Of a DNA stretch of 64,000 nucleotides, positions 42,249 through 50,542 are shown piece after piece. The translations under genes and the position numbers were made by a program. The DNA comes from Rhizobium etli_C. GTDB taxonomy: Bacteria > Pseudomonadota > Alphaproteobacteria > Rhizobiales > Rhizobiaceae. The notes under the pieces are model-generated. The model saw nothing but the letters and a program-made list of their open reading frames with translations. It ran no database searches and had not been told where the DNA came from. Within the stretch, counting starts at the first letter, position 1. Every line of letters starts with the position of its first letter. Location: assembly GCF_014198605.1 (NCBI RefSeq), contig NZ_JACIHU010000008.1; one strand, 5' to 3'.

Positions 42249-43904
42249 ATGGGCGATACATACACGGTTGGGCAATATCTGGTCGACAGACTTCGCGAAC
42301 TGGGCCTGGGGCACCTGTTTTCCGTGGCGGGCGATTATTCGATCGAATGGGTGAACAGCTATGTCGAAAAAAGCGGTATTCAGGTCATCGAAGAGGTGAA
42401 TGAACTGAATGCCGGTTATGCGGCCGACGGCTATGCGAGACTGAAGGGAATTGGCGCGCTGTGCGTCACCTATTCCGCAGGCTCGCTTTGCGCAACAAAT
42501 GCGATCGCCGGATCTTACGTCGAGAAAGTGCCGGTCGTTCTGATCAACGGTGCGCCAAGCATCCAGAAAACGCTGACATTCGAACAAACCGGCTACAGTT
42601 CGCATCACTTCATCAGCGGACGGGAAACGGATCGTCAGGTGTTCGAATACATAACCGCCGCTACCGTCCGCATCGATAGCCCTCATCTTGCGCCAATGCT
42701 CATAGATTATGCGCTGACACAGTGCATCACGGAAAGGCGTCCTGTTTATATCGAGTTGCTGGAGGATATGGTGGACCTGGAATGCACGCGTCCGTCGAAT
42801 GCATTAAAGGCGGCGCCTGATATATCCGACGAGGACAGTCTCAATCAGTCGATCGCGCAAATCAGCGAAAGATTGCAGAATGCCGCCAACCCCCTGATCT
42901 GGATCGGCGTCGAGATCGACCGGTTTGGCCTTCACGAGCAGGCGGAGCGGCTCATTCGGGACCTCAAAATTCCCTACGTGACCGAGCTTTTGAGCAAGGC
43001 CATCCTGTCGGAAGACGATGTCCAATTTGCCGGGGTGTTTGACGGCAAATCGTCGTCACCCTATGTCCAGTCGTTGGTCGAAGACTCCGACTTCGTATTG
43101 GCGCTGGGCGTCTGGTTGACCGATATCAACGATTTGGGCTGGCCTATCGATCTCGCTAAAACCGCATTCGCCTCCTGGGATACAGTGAAATACGGCACGA
43201 TCTTCAACGCACAGGTGTCGCTGGCGGATCTCGTCAACGGCTTGATCGACAAAAGGCTGACATGCAAAGCCCAAGGTCTTCCATCGAAAACAGCCCGGCA
43301 GGCGCCGGTCGTGAACCCGGCAGACGAAATTACCTATCAGGGCTTCTATGATTTCATTCAGCAGCAGATCGACGGAAAGACCATCGTTGGCGCCGACGCC
43401 AGCTTGAATTATTTCGGGAGCCTGCTTCTTGAAGTGGGGGCTCGCCGCGGCTTCATCGTCCAATCATCCTATTCGGCGATCGGTTATATTGGCCCGGCCG
43501 CGACCGGAGTTTCGCTCGCGAAGCAAGCTAACCAGAGGCTGCTGGTCTTTGCCGGGGATGGCGGGTTTCAGATGACCGCTCAATGCCTCTCGACACAAAC
43601 CCGTTTCAATCTCAACCCGATCATCTTCGTGATGGACAACGGCATCTATGGCGTGGAGCAATGGCTTGCCGATGCATCGGTTTTCCACGGCAATAAGCCG
43701 TTCTACAATTCATGCATCCTGCACCGATGGAATTACAGCAAGTTGGCAGAGGTCTTTGGCTGCCAGGGCTGGAAAGTGGACACCTATGGCGAACTGCAGG
43801 ATGCCATAAACGGCGCCAAAGAAAACCTGAACAGTCCGTCCATCATCCAGGTCGTCGTGCCTCAGCGGTCAATCCCCGATAATGCGAACTGGAAAGCAAG
43901 CTAG
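42249..43904 (+). CDS. ThDP-dependent 2-keto acid decarboxylase (pyruvate/indolepyruvate decarboxylase-like)
   Basis: A 551-residue three-domain ThDP enzyme. The cofactor-activating Glu is in EEVNELNAGYAADGYAR (about residue 51). A His-His pair typical of pyruvate-decarboxylase relatives lies in GYSSHHFISGRETDRQVFEY. The ThDP/Mg motif is in FAGDGGFQMTAQCLSTQTRFNLNPIIFVMDNGIYGVEQ. Members decarboxylate pyruvate, indolepyruvate, phenylpyruvate or branched 2-keto acids. Here it would take a 2-keto acid from sugar breakdown, or, by analogy with IolD, cleave a dicarbonyl. It is 38 bases after the MBL gene and ends the operon. Confidence 0.87.
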   Translation: MGDTYTVGQYLVDRLRELGLGHLFSVAGDYSIEWVNSYVEKSGIQVIEEVNELNAGYAADGYARLKGIGALCVTYSAGSLCATNAIAGSYVEKVPVVLINGAPSIQKTLTFEQTGYSSHHFISGRETDRQVFEYITAATVRIDSPHLAPMLIDYALTQCITERRPVYIELLEDMVDLECTRPSNALKAAPDISDEDSLNQSIAQISERLQNAANPLIWIGVEIDRFGLHEQAERLIRDLKIPYVTELLSKAILSEDDVQFAGVFDGKSSSPYVQSLVEDSDFVLALGVWLTDINDLGWPIDLAKTAFASWDTVKYGTIFNAQVSLADLVNGLIDKRLTCKAQGLPSKTARQAPVVNPADEITYQGFYDFIQQQIDGKTIVGADASLNYFGSLLLEVGARRGFIVQSSYSAIGYIGPAATGVSLAKQANQRLLVFAGDGGFQMTAQCLSTQTRFNLNPIIFVMDNGIYGVEQWLADASVFHGNKPFYNSCILHRWNYSKLAEVFGCQGWKVDTYGELQDAINGAKENLNSPSIIQVVVPQRSIPDNANWKAS

Positions 43905-43941
43905 AGCGGCTCAGCTTTTAAGGAAAGCGCAGATCCATTCG

Positions 43942-45708
43942 TTATCGACCGGCCCCGACAACCTCGGCCCGCTCGCAATCGAATATCTCCTGCTCTAATC
44001 GCGCCGACAGATCGGCAAACGACTGCGGTCGTCCGAACGCATAACCCTGGAGGGTGTGGACACCGAGCGCGGCGAGTACGTTGGCGTGCTCGAGCGTTTC
44101 CACGCCTTCGGCAATCACTTCCATATCCAGCGCCCGCGCTATGTCGACCAATGAGCCGACCAGCCGGCGGCTGGGCACCGATTGCAAAATCGGCGTCACA
44201 AGCTGGCGATCGATCTTGACACGATCCGGCCGCAGCTCGAGCAAACCCAGCAAGGAAGCATGCCCGGATCCGAGATCGTCGATTTCGATGTCGATACCGA
44301 AAGACTTGATCGCCTGGATGTTCTGCCGCACCTGATCACTCAGGCTGTCCAGGAATATCGTCTCTATCAGCTCGAAGCTCAACCGGCCGGGCGGGATGTC
44401 ATAGCCGTCGAGCTTCGCCGTCAGCTCGGGATCGTCGAGACGATCGGCGGAAAGATTGACGGACACCCGGATGCCTTTGAGCGGGGAAGCGGAGGATTTC
44501 ATGTCCGTTAGAACAGCCTTCAAAACGACATCGTCAAGCTCTGCGACCAATCCATTCGACGAGGCGATGGACAGGAAATGCGCCGGGGCGAGAATTCCTC
44601 GGGTGGGATGATGCCACCGCGCCAGAGCTTCGACACCATTCACTCGGAAAGATCTGGCGTCGACCTGCACCTGGTAGAACGGGCGGATCTGGCCGAGCGC
44701 CAGCCCGGACCGCAGATCCTGGGCGAGCTGCCTTTCGTTCGCCAGGGTCGACGCCATTTCGTCGGAAAAAATCTCGGCCCGATTCCGGCCGTTGCGTTTG
44801 GCGTGGTACAGCGCCAGATCGGATTGGGAGAGCAGCCTGGCGAAATCGGCGTTCATGGCGCTCGCAACGCCAATCGAACACCGCACGATGAGCGTCTGAT
44901 CGCCGATAGGAAGCGGGCTCTCCAGACGGCTCTGAATATGATCGAGCACCGCAATCGTCTTGTCACATTCGTCCTCGGTGATGACGACAGCGAACTCATC
45001 GCCGCCGAGCCGTGCCGCGACGTCACCAGCGGAAATGGCCTCCAGCAGGATTTTGCTGACATGACAGAGAACGAGGTCGCCGACCGCATGCCCGAAGCGG
45101 TCATTGATCTCCTTGAAATGGTCCACGTCTATATGAAGAAGCGCAACCCTGATGCTCTCCTGCCTGGCAAGTTCGGCCAGCGCGAAATCGAAGCTGCGCC
45201 GATTCAACAGGCCGGTGAGGTGATCGTGATCGGCCGCGAACCGCGCCTCCGCCCGGCTCCTCTCCAGCTCCTTGTTGAGAAGCACATCGTCCGTCACATC
45301 CCATTCGGCGCCGACAAAGCATGGGTCGCCGGCCGCATCGATGAAATAACGAGCACGCGAACGCAGATAGCGGGTCGCTCCATCCGGCCGAATAATGCGA
45401 AACTCGGATGCATAATCCGATCTGGTTTCGATCGCGCGCAGAAATATTTCGTTTGTCGCCACCAGGTCGTCTGGGTGGATACTGTCGAGCCAGATCACGT
45501 CGAGCGGCGCTTTCGGAACGCCATAGATCGATTTGAGCTGTTCATCCCATCTCGTCTGGTTTTTTGCGATGTTGTGCTGCCAGATCCCGACCCCGGACGC
45601 TTCAAGGGCCAGTCCAAGCTGGCGAAGCAGGTTCTCAAGCTCGACATTTGTCCTGGATAGTTTGTTGCTCAAGGCGATCTCGCTATTTCGTTCGCCCGAA
45701 TGTCGCAT
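43942..45708 (-). CDS. PAS-GGDEF-EAL cyclic-di-GMP signalling protein
   Basis: A 588-residue cytoplasmic protein. A PAS/PAC sensor covers about residues 30-150 (LALEASGVGIWQHNIAKNQTRWDEQLKSIYG and RYFIDAAGDPCFVGAEWDVTDD). The GGDEF domain (about 160-325) has an intact RLGGDEFAVV active site. The EAL domain (about 335-575) has VEALARWHHP, the DDLGSGHASL loop and IAEGVETLEHA. Both catalytic signatures look intact, so it may make and degrade c-di-GMP, with the PAS domain sensing the signal. There are no transmembrane segments. It is convergent with the 34-44 kb operon, 37 bases from its end. Confidence 0.92.
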   Translation of the reverse strand: MRHSGERNSEIALSNKLSRTNVELENLLRQLGLALEASGVGIWQHNIAKNQTRWDEQLKSIYGVPKAPLDVIWLDSIHPDDLVATNEIFLRAIETRSDYASEFRIIRPDGATRYLRSRARYFIDAAGDPCFVGAEWDVTDDVLLNKELERSRAEARFAADHDHLTGLLNRRSFDFALAELARQESIRVALLHIDVDHFKEINDRFGHAVGDLVLCHVSKILLEAISAGDVAARLGGDEFAVVITEDECDKTIAVLDHIQSRLESPLPIGDQTLIVRCSIGVASAMNADFARLLSQSDLALYHAKRNGRNRAEIFSDEMASTLANERQLAQDLRSGLALGQIRPFYQVQVDARSFRVNGVEALARWHHPTRGILAPAHFLSIASSNGLVAELDDVVLKAVLTDMKSSASPLKGIRVSVNLSADRLDDPELTAKLDGYDIPPGRLSFELIETIFLDSLSDQVRQNIQAIKSFGIDIEIDDLGSGHASLLGLLELRPDRVKIDRQLVTPILQSVPSRRLVGSLVDIARALDMEVIAEGVETLEHANVLAALGVHTLQGYAFGRPQSFADLSARLEQEIFDCERAEVVGAGR

Positions 45709-45782
45709 TGAACATTTTAAAGAGTGCTAATCGAGAGCAGTCCGCCGGCATCGATCCGACTAATCGCAGCTCTGGTTCCCTA

Positions 45783-46433
45783 TCAGCTCAAGAACCGGCC
45801 GTCCTTGAGAAACGACAAGGCTTGGTGCCACATTGCCTTGTTCACCGGGAAAAACGTATGATTTGCCGGCAAGACGATATGAGCCGTCGCGCCGTCGAGA
45901 CGCGTGCTGTCGACCAAAACCTTTCCGTCGTTCGGAACCCCAAGCCCGATGATAAGCGAAGAAACCGGATCAATCGTGCGATTCCCGGCGATGATGCCAA
46001 GTTCGTAATCCACCGCGCCGAAGAGACCGATCATTGTCCTTTGATCCGTAATCAGCTGCTGCCCGGCCGGTCCACAGAGCTTCCGGTACAAGAACCAGCC
46101 CTTCAGGAAGTCGGCGACCTCACTGCCGTTGTTCGGCGTTCCGACCATGATCACTCTACCCAGATTGGCAGGACGATAATCCTTGAGAACAGCGCGGATA
46201 ACCAGCCCACCCATCGAATAGCCGAGAAGATGGATACGCCCTTCGCCGGCGTTTGTCGCAGCGTCGTCGATCTGCGGGCGGATGAGACCAGCGAGATCCT
46301 CCAGCGAAAATTTGGTGGAGGGGTAGGCGACATTCACGACGCGGTAGCCATCTCCGGACAAGAAGCCGGCGAGCTTCTCCATGCCTTTTTTCGTTCGGGC
46401 AATGCCGTGAAAAAGGACGACCGTGTCGTTCAT
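45783..46433 (-). CDS. Alpha/beta hydrolase, lipase-like
   Basis: A 216-residue alpha/beta hydrolase. VVLFHGIARTKKGMEKLAGFL gives the oxyanion HG motif at the start, and LLGYSMGGLVIRAVL gives the nucleophile GYSMG (about residue 70). A His (PANHTFFPVN) near the end completes the expected triad. The shape matches small lipase/esterase-like proteins also found in eukaryotes. The start ATG at 46433 is chosen because GGAG lies five bases upstream. No signal peptide is present. The substrate is unknown. Confidence 0.8.
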   Translation of the reverse strand: MNDTVVLFHGIARTKKGMEKLAGFLSGDGYRVVNVAYPSTKFSLEDLAGLIRPQIDDAATNAGEGRIHLLGYSMGGLVIRAVLKDYRPANLGRVIMVGTPNNGSEVADFLKGWFLYRKLCGPAGQQLITDQRTMIGLFGAVDYELGIIAGNRTIDPVSSLIIGLGVPNDGKVLVDSTRLDGATAHIVLPANHTFFPVNKAMWHQALSFLKDGRFLS

Positions 46434-46592
46434 CATGTCTCCGCTCACCAGCCATTGCCGAACAAGCGTCGATTTTGCTGATAAGTCCCGGCAAGCGCAA
46501 CCGCACCGTTTCCTCGACCGAAAGCTGCGGCCAGCTCTTCTCGTCAGCGGGAATCTCTGCCTGCAGGCTGCGAGATTGAAGACGGCCGCAAT

Positions 46593-48470
46593 TTACCTCT
46601 GCATCGCGGGCCGCAAAGCGACCACCTGCGATGGCATGCTGCTTTCCAAGGAGCGCGTGTTGTACTGGGCATTCACAGGGCCTCTGTCACCATCCAATTG
46701 GAACTGATTGACCAACTCGCGCAGGCGGCTTGCTTCGGAAGCTAGCGAAGAGGCGGCGGCCGTGGACTGCTCGACCATTGCCGCATTCTGCTGGGTTGCC
46801 TGATCCATTTGATTGATAGCCGTGTTGATCTCGGAAAGCCCGGTCGCCTGCTCGCGCGCCGAGGTGGCGATCGCGTCCATGGCTCGGTTGATCTCGGCAA
46901 CGCGTTCGCCGATCGATTTCAGTGACGTCCCGGTTTCGAGAACCAGTTTCACCCCATGTTGGACTTCAGTCGATGAATTCTGAATAAGACCTTTGATTTC
47001 CTTGGCCGCTTGCGCGGCACGCTGCGCGAGTTCGCGGACTTCTTGTGCGACCACCGCGAAACCTTTTCCTGCCTCACCGGCTCGCGCCGCCTCGACACCG
47101 GCGTTGAGCGCCAGGAGGTTCGTCTGGAAAGCAATTTCATCGATGACGCCAATAATGTTGGAAATCTGCTGCGAACTGTCCTCGATGCGTCGCATGGCCT
47201 GCTCGGCCTCCGACACGACTGTTGCCGAGCGCTGGGCGCTGACATTGGCTTCTGCGGATATAGTGCGCGCCTCCTCGGTGCGCTTCGACGCCATCGCGAC
47301 ATTCGAGGTAATCTCGTCCAACGCGGCTGCGGTTTCCTCGAGCGAAGCAGCCTGTTGTTCAGTGCGTTTCGACAAGTCCTGGGCACCGGATGCTATTTCA
47401 CCGGTGCCATTGTCTATGCTGTGAACCGTCTGCAGCACCGCGCCGATCGTCGCGCCCAATTGCCGCAGCGAGATATTGAAATCATCGCGCAATGATTCGT
47501 ATTCAGCGGCAAATCGCTCCGAGAGCTGAAAGGATATGTCGCCAGCGGCAAGGCGGCGCAGACCTCCGCCCAAGGTCGTGGTCGCAAAGCGCAACTGTTC
47601 GGCTTCGCGCTCGGCGCGCTGCTGGGCTGCGGCGCGCGCCGCCTCGCCCTCACTGCGGGATTCGGCAGCCTCCCTCTCAAGCCTGACGACGTTGAGAGCA
47701 TTCTGACGAAACACTTCGACCGCCCCGGCCATTTCGCCGATTTCGTCGGCGCGGCCGGCATAGGGAATATCGCTGTCGAGATCGCCCGCCGACAACCGCT
47801 TCATGGCGGACGCCGTATTGCGGATCGGGTGGGCAATGCCGGAAATCGCGAAAACGATCCCCGCCAGAGCGACCAGCAAGGCGAGAGAGGCGATCGCGGC
47901 CGTCATTATGAAAGCGGACTTCGCATCGGCATCGCTTGCCGCGACAAAGCTTTCGGTCTGGCTGAGAATGAATGCCACCAGATCCGCCACCCCATTGTTC
48001 ACCAGTTCGGCCTGCGGCACCATCTTTTCCTTAAAAAGACGGACTGCCTCGGCTGTCTTGCCGCTATCTTCGAGCGCTGTCATTTCCTCTGCCAACGCGC
48101 GGTATTTTTCGAGTTCGGGCTTTATCTGATTAATGAGCTGGCGTCCGCGCTCGGTGCGCACGCCCTTGTCGTATTCGCCAACAGCCGTCTCGAGCCCCGC
48201 GGCAGCGGCCGCGATCGCCTGCTTTCCGGTTCTGTCGTTTTCCACCGTGTCTTCGAGCAAATACCGGGTGTGGGCAAGTTTCAGATCAAGAAAGTTGGCT
48301 TTGATTTCACGCGCCGTCACCAGCCGATGCACCCAGAAGGTACCGACCTGTTCGGCATTTGCGCGAAGCGAGGAAATGGTGTCCAGCGAGACGTAGGACA
48401 GACCAACTATGAACATGCTGATGATGGATAGCTTCAAGATGAGGGCTTGCTTGATACTCGGGCGCTTCAT
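46593..48470 (-). CDS. Methyl-accepting chemotaxis protein
   Basis: A 625-residue transmembrane chemoreceptor. The first membrane helix is near residues 10-30 (LILKLSIISMFIVGLSYVSLD). A periplasmic helical ligand domain covers about 35-190, with a second helix at about 190-215 (TAAIASLALLVALAGIVFAISGIA). A HAMP region follows, then the methylation and signalling coiled coil, with the hairpin tip IGVIDEIAFQTNLLALNAGVEAARAGEAGKGFAVVAQEVRELAQRAA at about 450-495. The C-terminus does not show a CheR-binding pentapeptide. It starts with ATG 48470 after AGAGGAGA. Confidence 0.93.
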   Translation of the reverse strand: MKRPSIKQALILKLSIISMFIVGLSYVSLDTISSLRANAEQVGTFWVHRLVTAREIKANFLDLKLAHTRYLLEDTVENDRTGKQAIAAAAAGLETAVGEYDKGVRTERGRQLINQIKPELEKYRALAEEMTALEDSGKTAEAVRLFKEKMVPQAELVNNGVADLVAFILSQTESFVAASDADAKSAFIMTAAIASLALLVALAGIVFAISGIAHPIRNTASAMKRLSAGDLDSDIPYAGRADEIGEMAGAVEVFRQNALNVVRLEREAAESRSEGEAARAAAQQRAEREAEQLRFATTTLGGGLRRLAAGDISFQLSERFAAEYESLRDDFNISLRQLGATIGAVLQTVHSIDNGTGEIASGAQDLSKRTEQQAASLEETAAALDEITSNVAMASKRTEEARTISAEANVSAQRSATVVSEAEQAMRRIEDSSQQISNIIGVIDEIAFQTNLLALNAGVEAARAGEAGKGFAVVAQEVRELAQRAAQAAKEIKGLIQNSSTEVQHGVKLVLETGTSLKSIGERVAEINRAMDAIATSAREQATGLSEINTAINQMDQATQQNAAMVEQSTAAASSLASEASRLRELVNQFQLDGDRGPVNAQYNTRSLESSMPSQVVALRPAMQR

Positions 48471-48982
48471 GCGGGTCTCCTCTTGGGACGGTCGCTGCCG
48501 GTTAAGGCAAAATTTCCATCGGATTCGATAATTTAGTATTAACTAAACAGAGTGATTCGTTCAGGGCTCGAAATCGCTGGTCGTCGCATTTACTTCCGCG
48601 ATCATTCCGAAGGCCAGCTCCCCTCAAAGTTACTGGAATATATAAAGAATTACGACTTCACCGTGCGTGGAGATCCGCGAGACGGGCGCCTTCGGACTGC
48701 CACTACGTCGCGATTCGCCAGAGGGAGAGCATGGGAATGCAACCAGCCCGCTTAACGCCTTCAACCGTTGAACGCGAGCGTGCAGCCTCTATGGGGTCGC
48801 ACGGTCTAAATCCGCGTGGCCACTTTATGTGCACTGCACAAAAATGGCGCTCTGCGGGTGCGCCCCGCATTCGCAGTAGCACAAATCGTTATCACATTCG
48901 ACATATGCACAACAAATAGTCACATCCGAAATTTCCGATTTTCTTGTTTCGCTTCCTGCTATTACCGGCCATCCCCTGGAAC

Positions 48983-48998
48983 TGGCACGCTGATTGCA
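48983..48998 (+). promoter_or_regulatory. Sigma-54 (-24/-12) promoter
   Basis: TGGCAC at 48983-48988 followed five bases later by TTGC at 48994-48997 exactly fits the RpoN consensus TGGCAC-N5-TTGC. It is about 170 bases upstream of the nitrate-type binding-protein gene and implies nitrogen-dependent control through an activator such as NtrC. Confidence 0.72.
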
Positions 48999-49090
48999 GG
49001 TTCTCAAACGCCCGGTCAACGGCGACTGAGGCAGAGAGGGGCGGCTTAGGCGCCTACTTTCGACACCGACGTCGCAAGGTCTTTGCTGTC

Positions 49091-49135
49091 CGGGATCTCC
49101 CATCCCGTGAACGCAACTGCCGGCGGCGTTTTTTT
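49091..49135 (+). terminator. Attenuator-like hairpins in the transporter leader
   Basis: CGGGAT (49091-49096) and ATCCCG (49102-49107) form a perfect 6-bp stem. Immediately after, AACGC (49110-49114) pairs with GCGTT (49126-49130), followed by five more T residues. A terminator-like structure in front of the start codon suggests transcription attenuation. In nitrate assimilation operons such leaders are controlled by the NasT antiterminator; I did not find its canonical hexaloop pair, so this link is only possible. Confidence 0.45.
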
Positions 49136-49170
49136 GCGTCCGAATTCACCAAGCAGAGGGGAACCTGCAG

Positions 49171-50484
49171 ATGAAAAAGATTTCGACGACTGGGATTTCG
49201 ACAATTGGCATCACCCGCCGCGGCATGCTGAAGACGACGGCCGCGGCCGCCCTGATCGGAGCTGTCAAGACCGCCTTTCCCTCCGGCGCCTTCGCGGCCG
49301 GAGCGGGGCCCGAAGTGAAAGGCGTCAAGCTCGGCTTCATCGCCCTCACCGATTCCGCGCCGCTCATTATCGCCAAGGAGAAGGGCCTTTTCGACAAGCA
49401 CGGCCTGCCGGAAACGGACGTCGCCAAACAGGCGTCTTGGGGTGCGACCCGCGACAATCTGGTGCTCGGCGGCGCAGCCAACGGCATCGATGGCGCCCAC
49501 ATCCTTTCGCCGCTTCCCTACCTCATGCAGACCGGCAAGGTGACGCAGAACAACAAGCCGGTGCCGATGGCGATCCTGGCCCGGCTCAATCTCGACAGCC
49601 AGGGCATCTCAGTCGCCAAGGAATATGCCGAGACCGGCGTGCAGCTCGATGCCTCCAAGCTGAAGGCCGCCTTCGAGAAAAAGAAGGCGGAAGGCAAGGA
49701 GATCAAGGCGGCCATGACCTTCCCTGGCGGCACCCACGACCTCTGGATCCGCTACTGGCTCGCCGCCGGCGGCATCGATCCGAACAAGGACGTTTCGACA
49801 ATCGTCGTGCCGCCGCCGCAGATGGTCGCCAACATGAAGGTCGGCAACATGGACGTCTTCTGTGTAGGCGAGCCGTGGAACGAGCAGCTCGTCAACCAGG
49901 GCATCGGCTTCACCGCCGCGACCACCGGCGAGCTTTGGAAGGGACATCCCGAAAAGGCGCTCGGGCTGCGCGCCGAGTGGATCGAGAAGAACCCCAATGC
50001 CGCCAAGACCCTGCTGATGGCCGTCATGGAGGCGCAGCAATGGTGCGAAAGCATGGAGAACAAGGCCGAGATGGCCGAGATCCTCGGCAAGCGCCAATGG
50101 TTCAACGTTCCGACCAAGGACGTGCTCGGCCGCCTCAAGGGCGACATCAACTACGGCAACGGCCGCGAGGCCAAGGCTACCGACCTCTATATGAAATTCT
50201 GGAAGGACGGCGCCTCCTATCCATTCAAGAGCCACGACACCTGGTTCATGACGGAAAATGTCCGCTGGGGAAATCTGCCTGGTACAACCGACATCAAGGC
50301 GCTGGTCAACCAGGTGAACCGCGAGGACATCTGGCGCGAGGCCGCCAAAGATCTGGGCGTCGCCGCAGCCGACATTCCCGCCTCCTCGTCGCGCGGCAAG
50401 GAGACCTTCTTCGACGGCAAGGTCTTCGATCCTGAAAATCCCTCCGCCTATCTCGACAGCCTTTCGATCAAGGCCGTCTCCTGA
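49171..50484 (+). CDS. Nitrate/cyanate-type ABC transporter substrate-binding protein (NrtA/CmpA family)
   Basis: A 437-residue periplasmic binding protein. A Tat-like signal TRRGMLKTTAAAALIGAV spans residues 15-32, cleaving around FAAGA. The mature part matches the NrtA/CmpA family in size and motifs: KLGFIALTDSAPLIIAKEKGLFDKHGL, NGIDGAHILSPLPYLMQTGK, AMTFPGGTHDLWIRYWLAAGGIDP and DVFCVGEPWNEQLVNQGIGFTAATT. It binds nitrate, nitrite, bicarbonate or cyanate; the sigma-54 promoter favours a nitrogen compound. It is the first gene of an operon with a permease and an ATPase. No nitrate or nitrite reductase genes follow in this window. Confidence 0.85.
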   Translation: MKKISTTGISTIGITRRGMLKTTAAAALIGAVKTAFPSGAFAAGAGPEVKGVKLGFIALTDSAPLIIAKEKGLFDKHGLPETDVAKQASWGATRDNLVLGGAANGIDGAHILSPLPYLMQTGKVTQNNKPVPMAILARLNLDSQGISVAKEYAETGVQLDASKLKAAFEKKKAEGKEIKAAMTFPGGTHDLWIRYWLAAGGIDPNKDVSTIVVPPPQMVANMKVGNMDVFCVGEPWNEQLVNQGIGFTAATTGELWKGHPEKALGLRAEWIEKNPNAAKTLLMAVMEAQQWCESMENKAEMAEILGKRQWFNVPTKDVLGRLKGDINYGNGREAKATDLYMKFWKDGASYPFKSHDTWFMTENVRWGNLPGTTDIKALVNQVNREDIWREAAKDLGVAAADIPASSSRGKETFFDGKVFDPENPSAYLDSLSIKAVS

Positions 50485-50542
50485 TCCCGCCTCCGGCGCG
50501 CGTGTGGCGCGCCGGCCTTTCATTCCCGTGAGGAGCGCGCTG

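Larger units (their letters stand above)
48471..49170. other. Long intergenic region with regulatory elements
   Basis: About 700 bases without a convincing gene; short open frames here have no conserved look. It holds the promoter of the divergent chemoreceptor gene at the left. At the right are a sigma-54-type promoter (48983-48998) and an attenuator-like leader (49091-49135) for the ABC transporter. TGTGCACTGCACA at 48828-48840 is a perfect 6-base palindrome around one C, about 150 bases upstream of the promoter, where an enhancer-binding protein could sit. It does not match the usual NtrC consensus spacing. Confidence 0.6.

Noticed and set aside
49021..49110. NasT (ANTAR) target made of two hexaloop hairpins
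   Set aside because: Hairpins exist, but the loops I found have five bases and lack the A1-G4 pattern, so a true ANTAR target is not shown.
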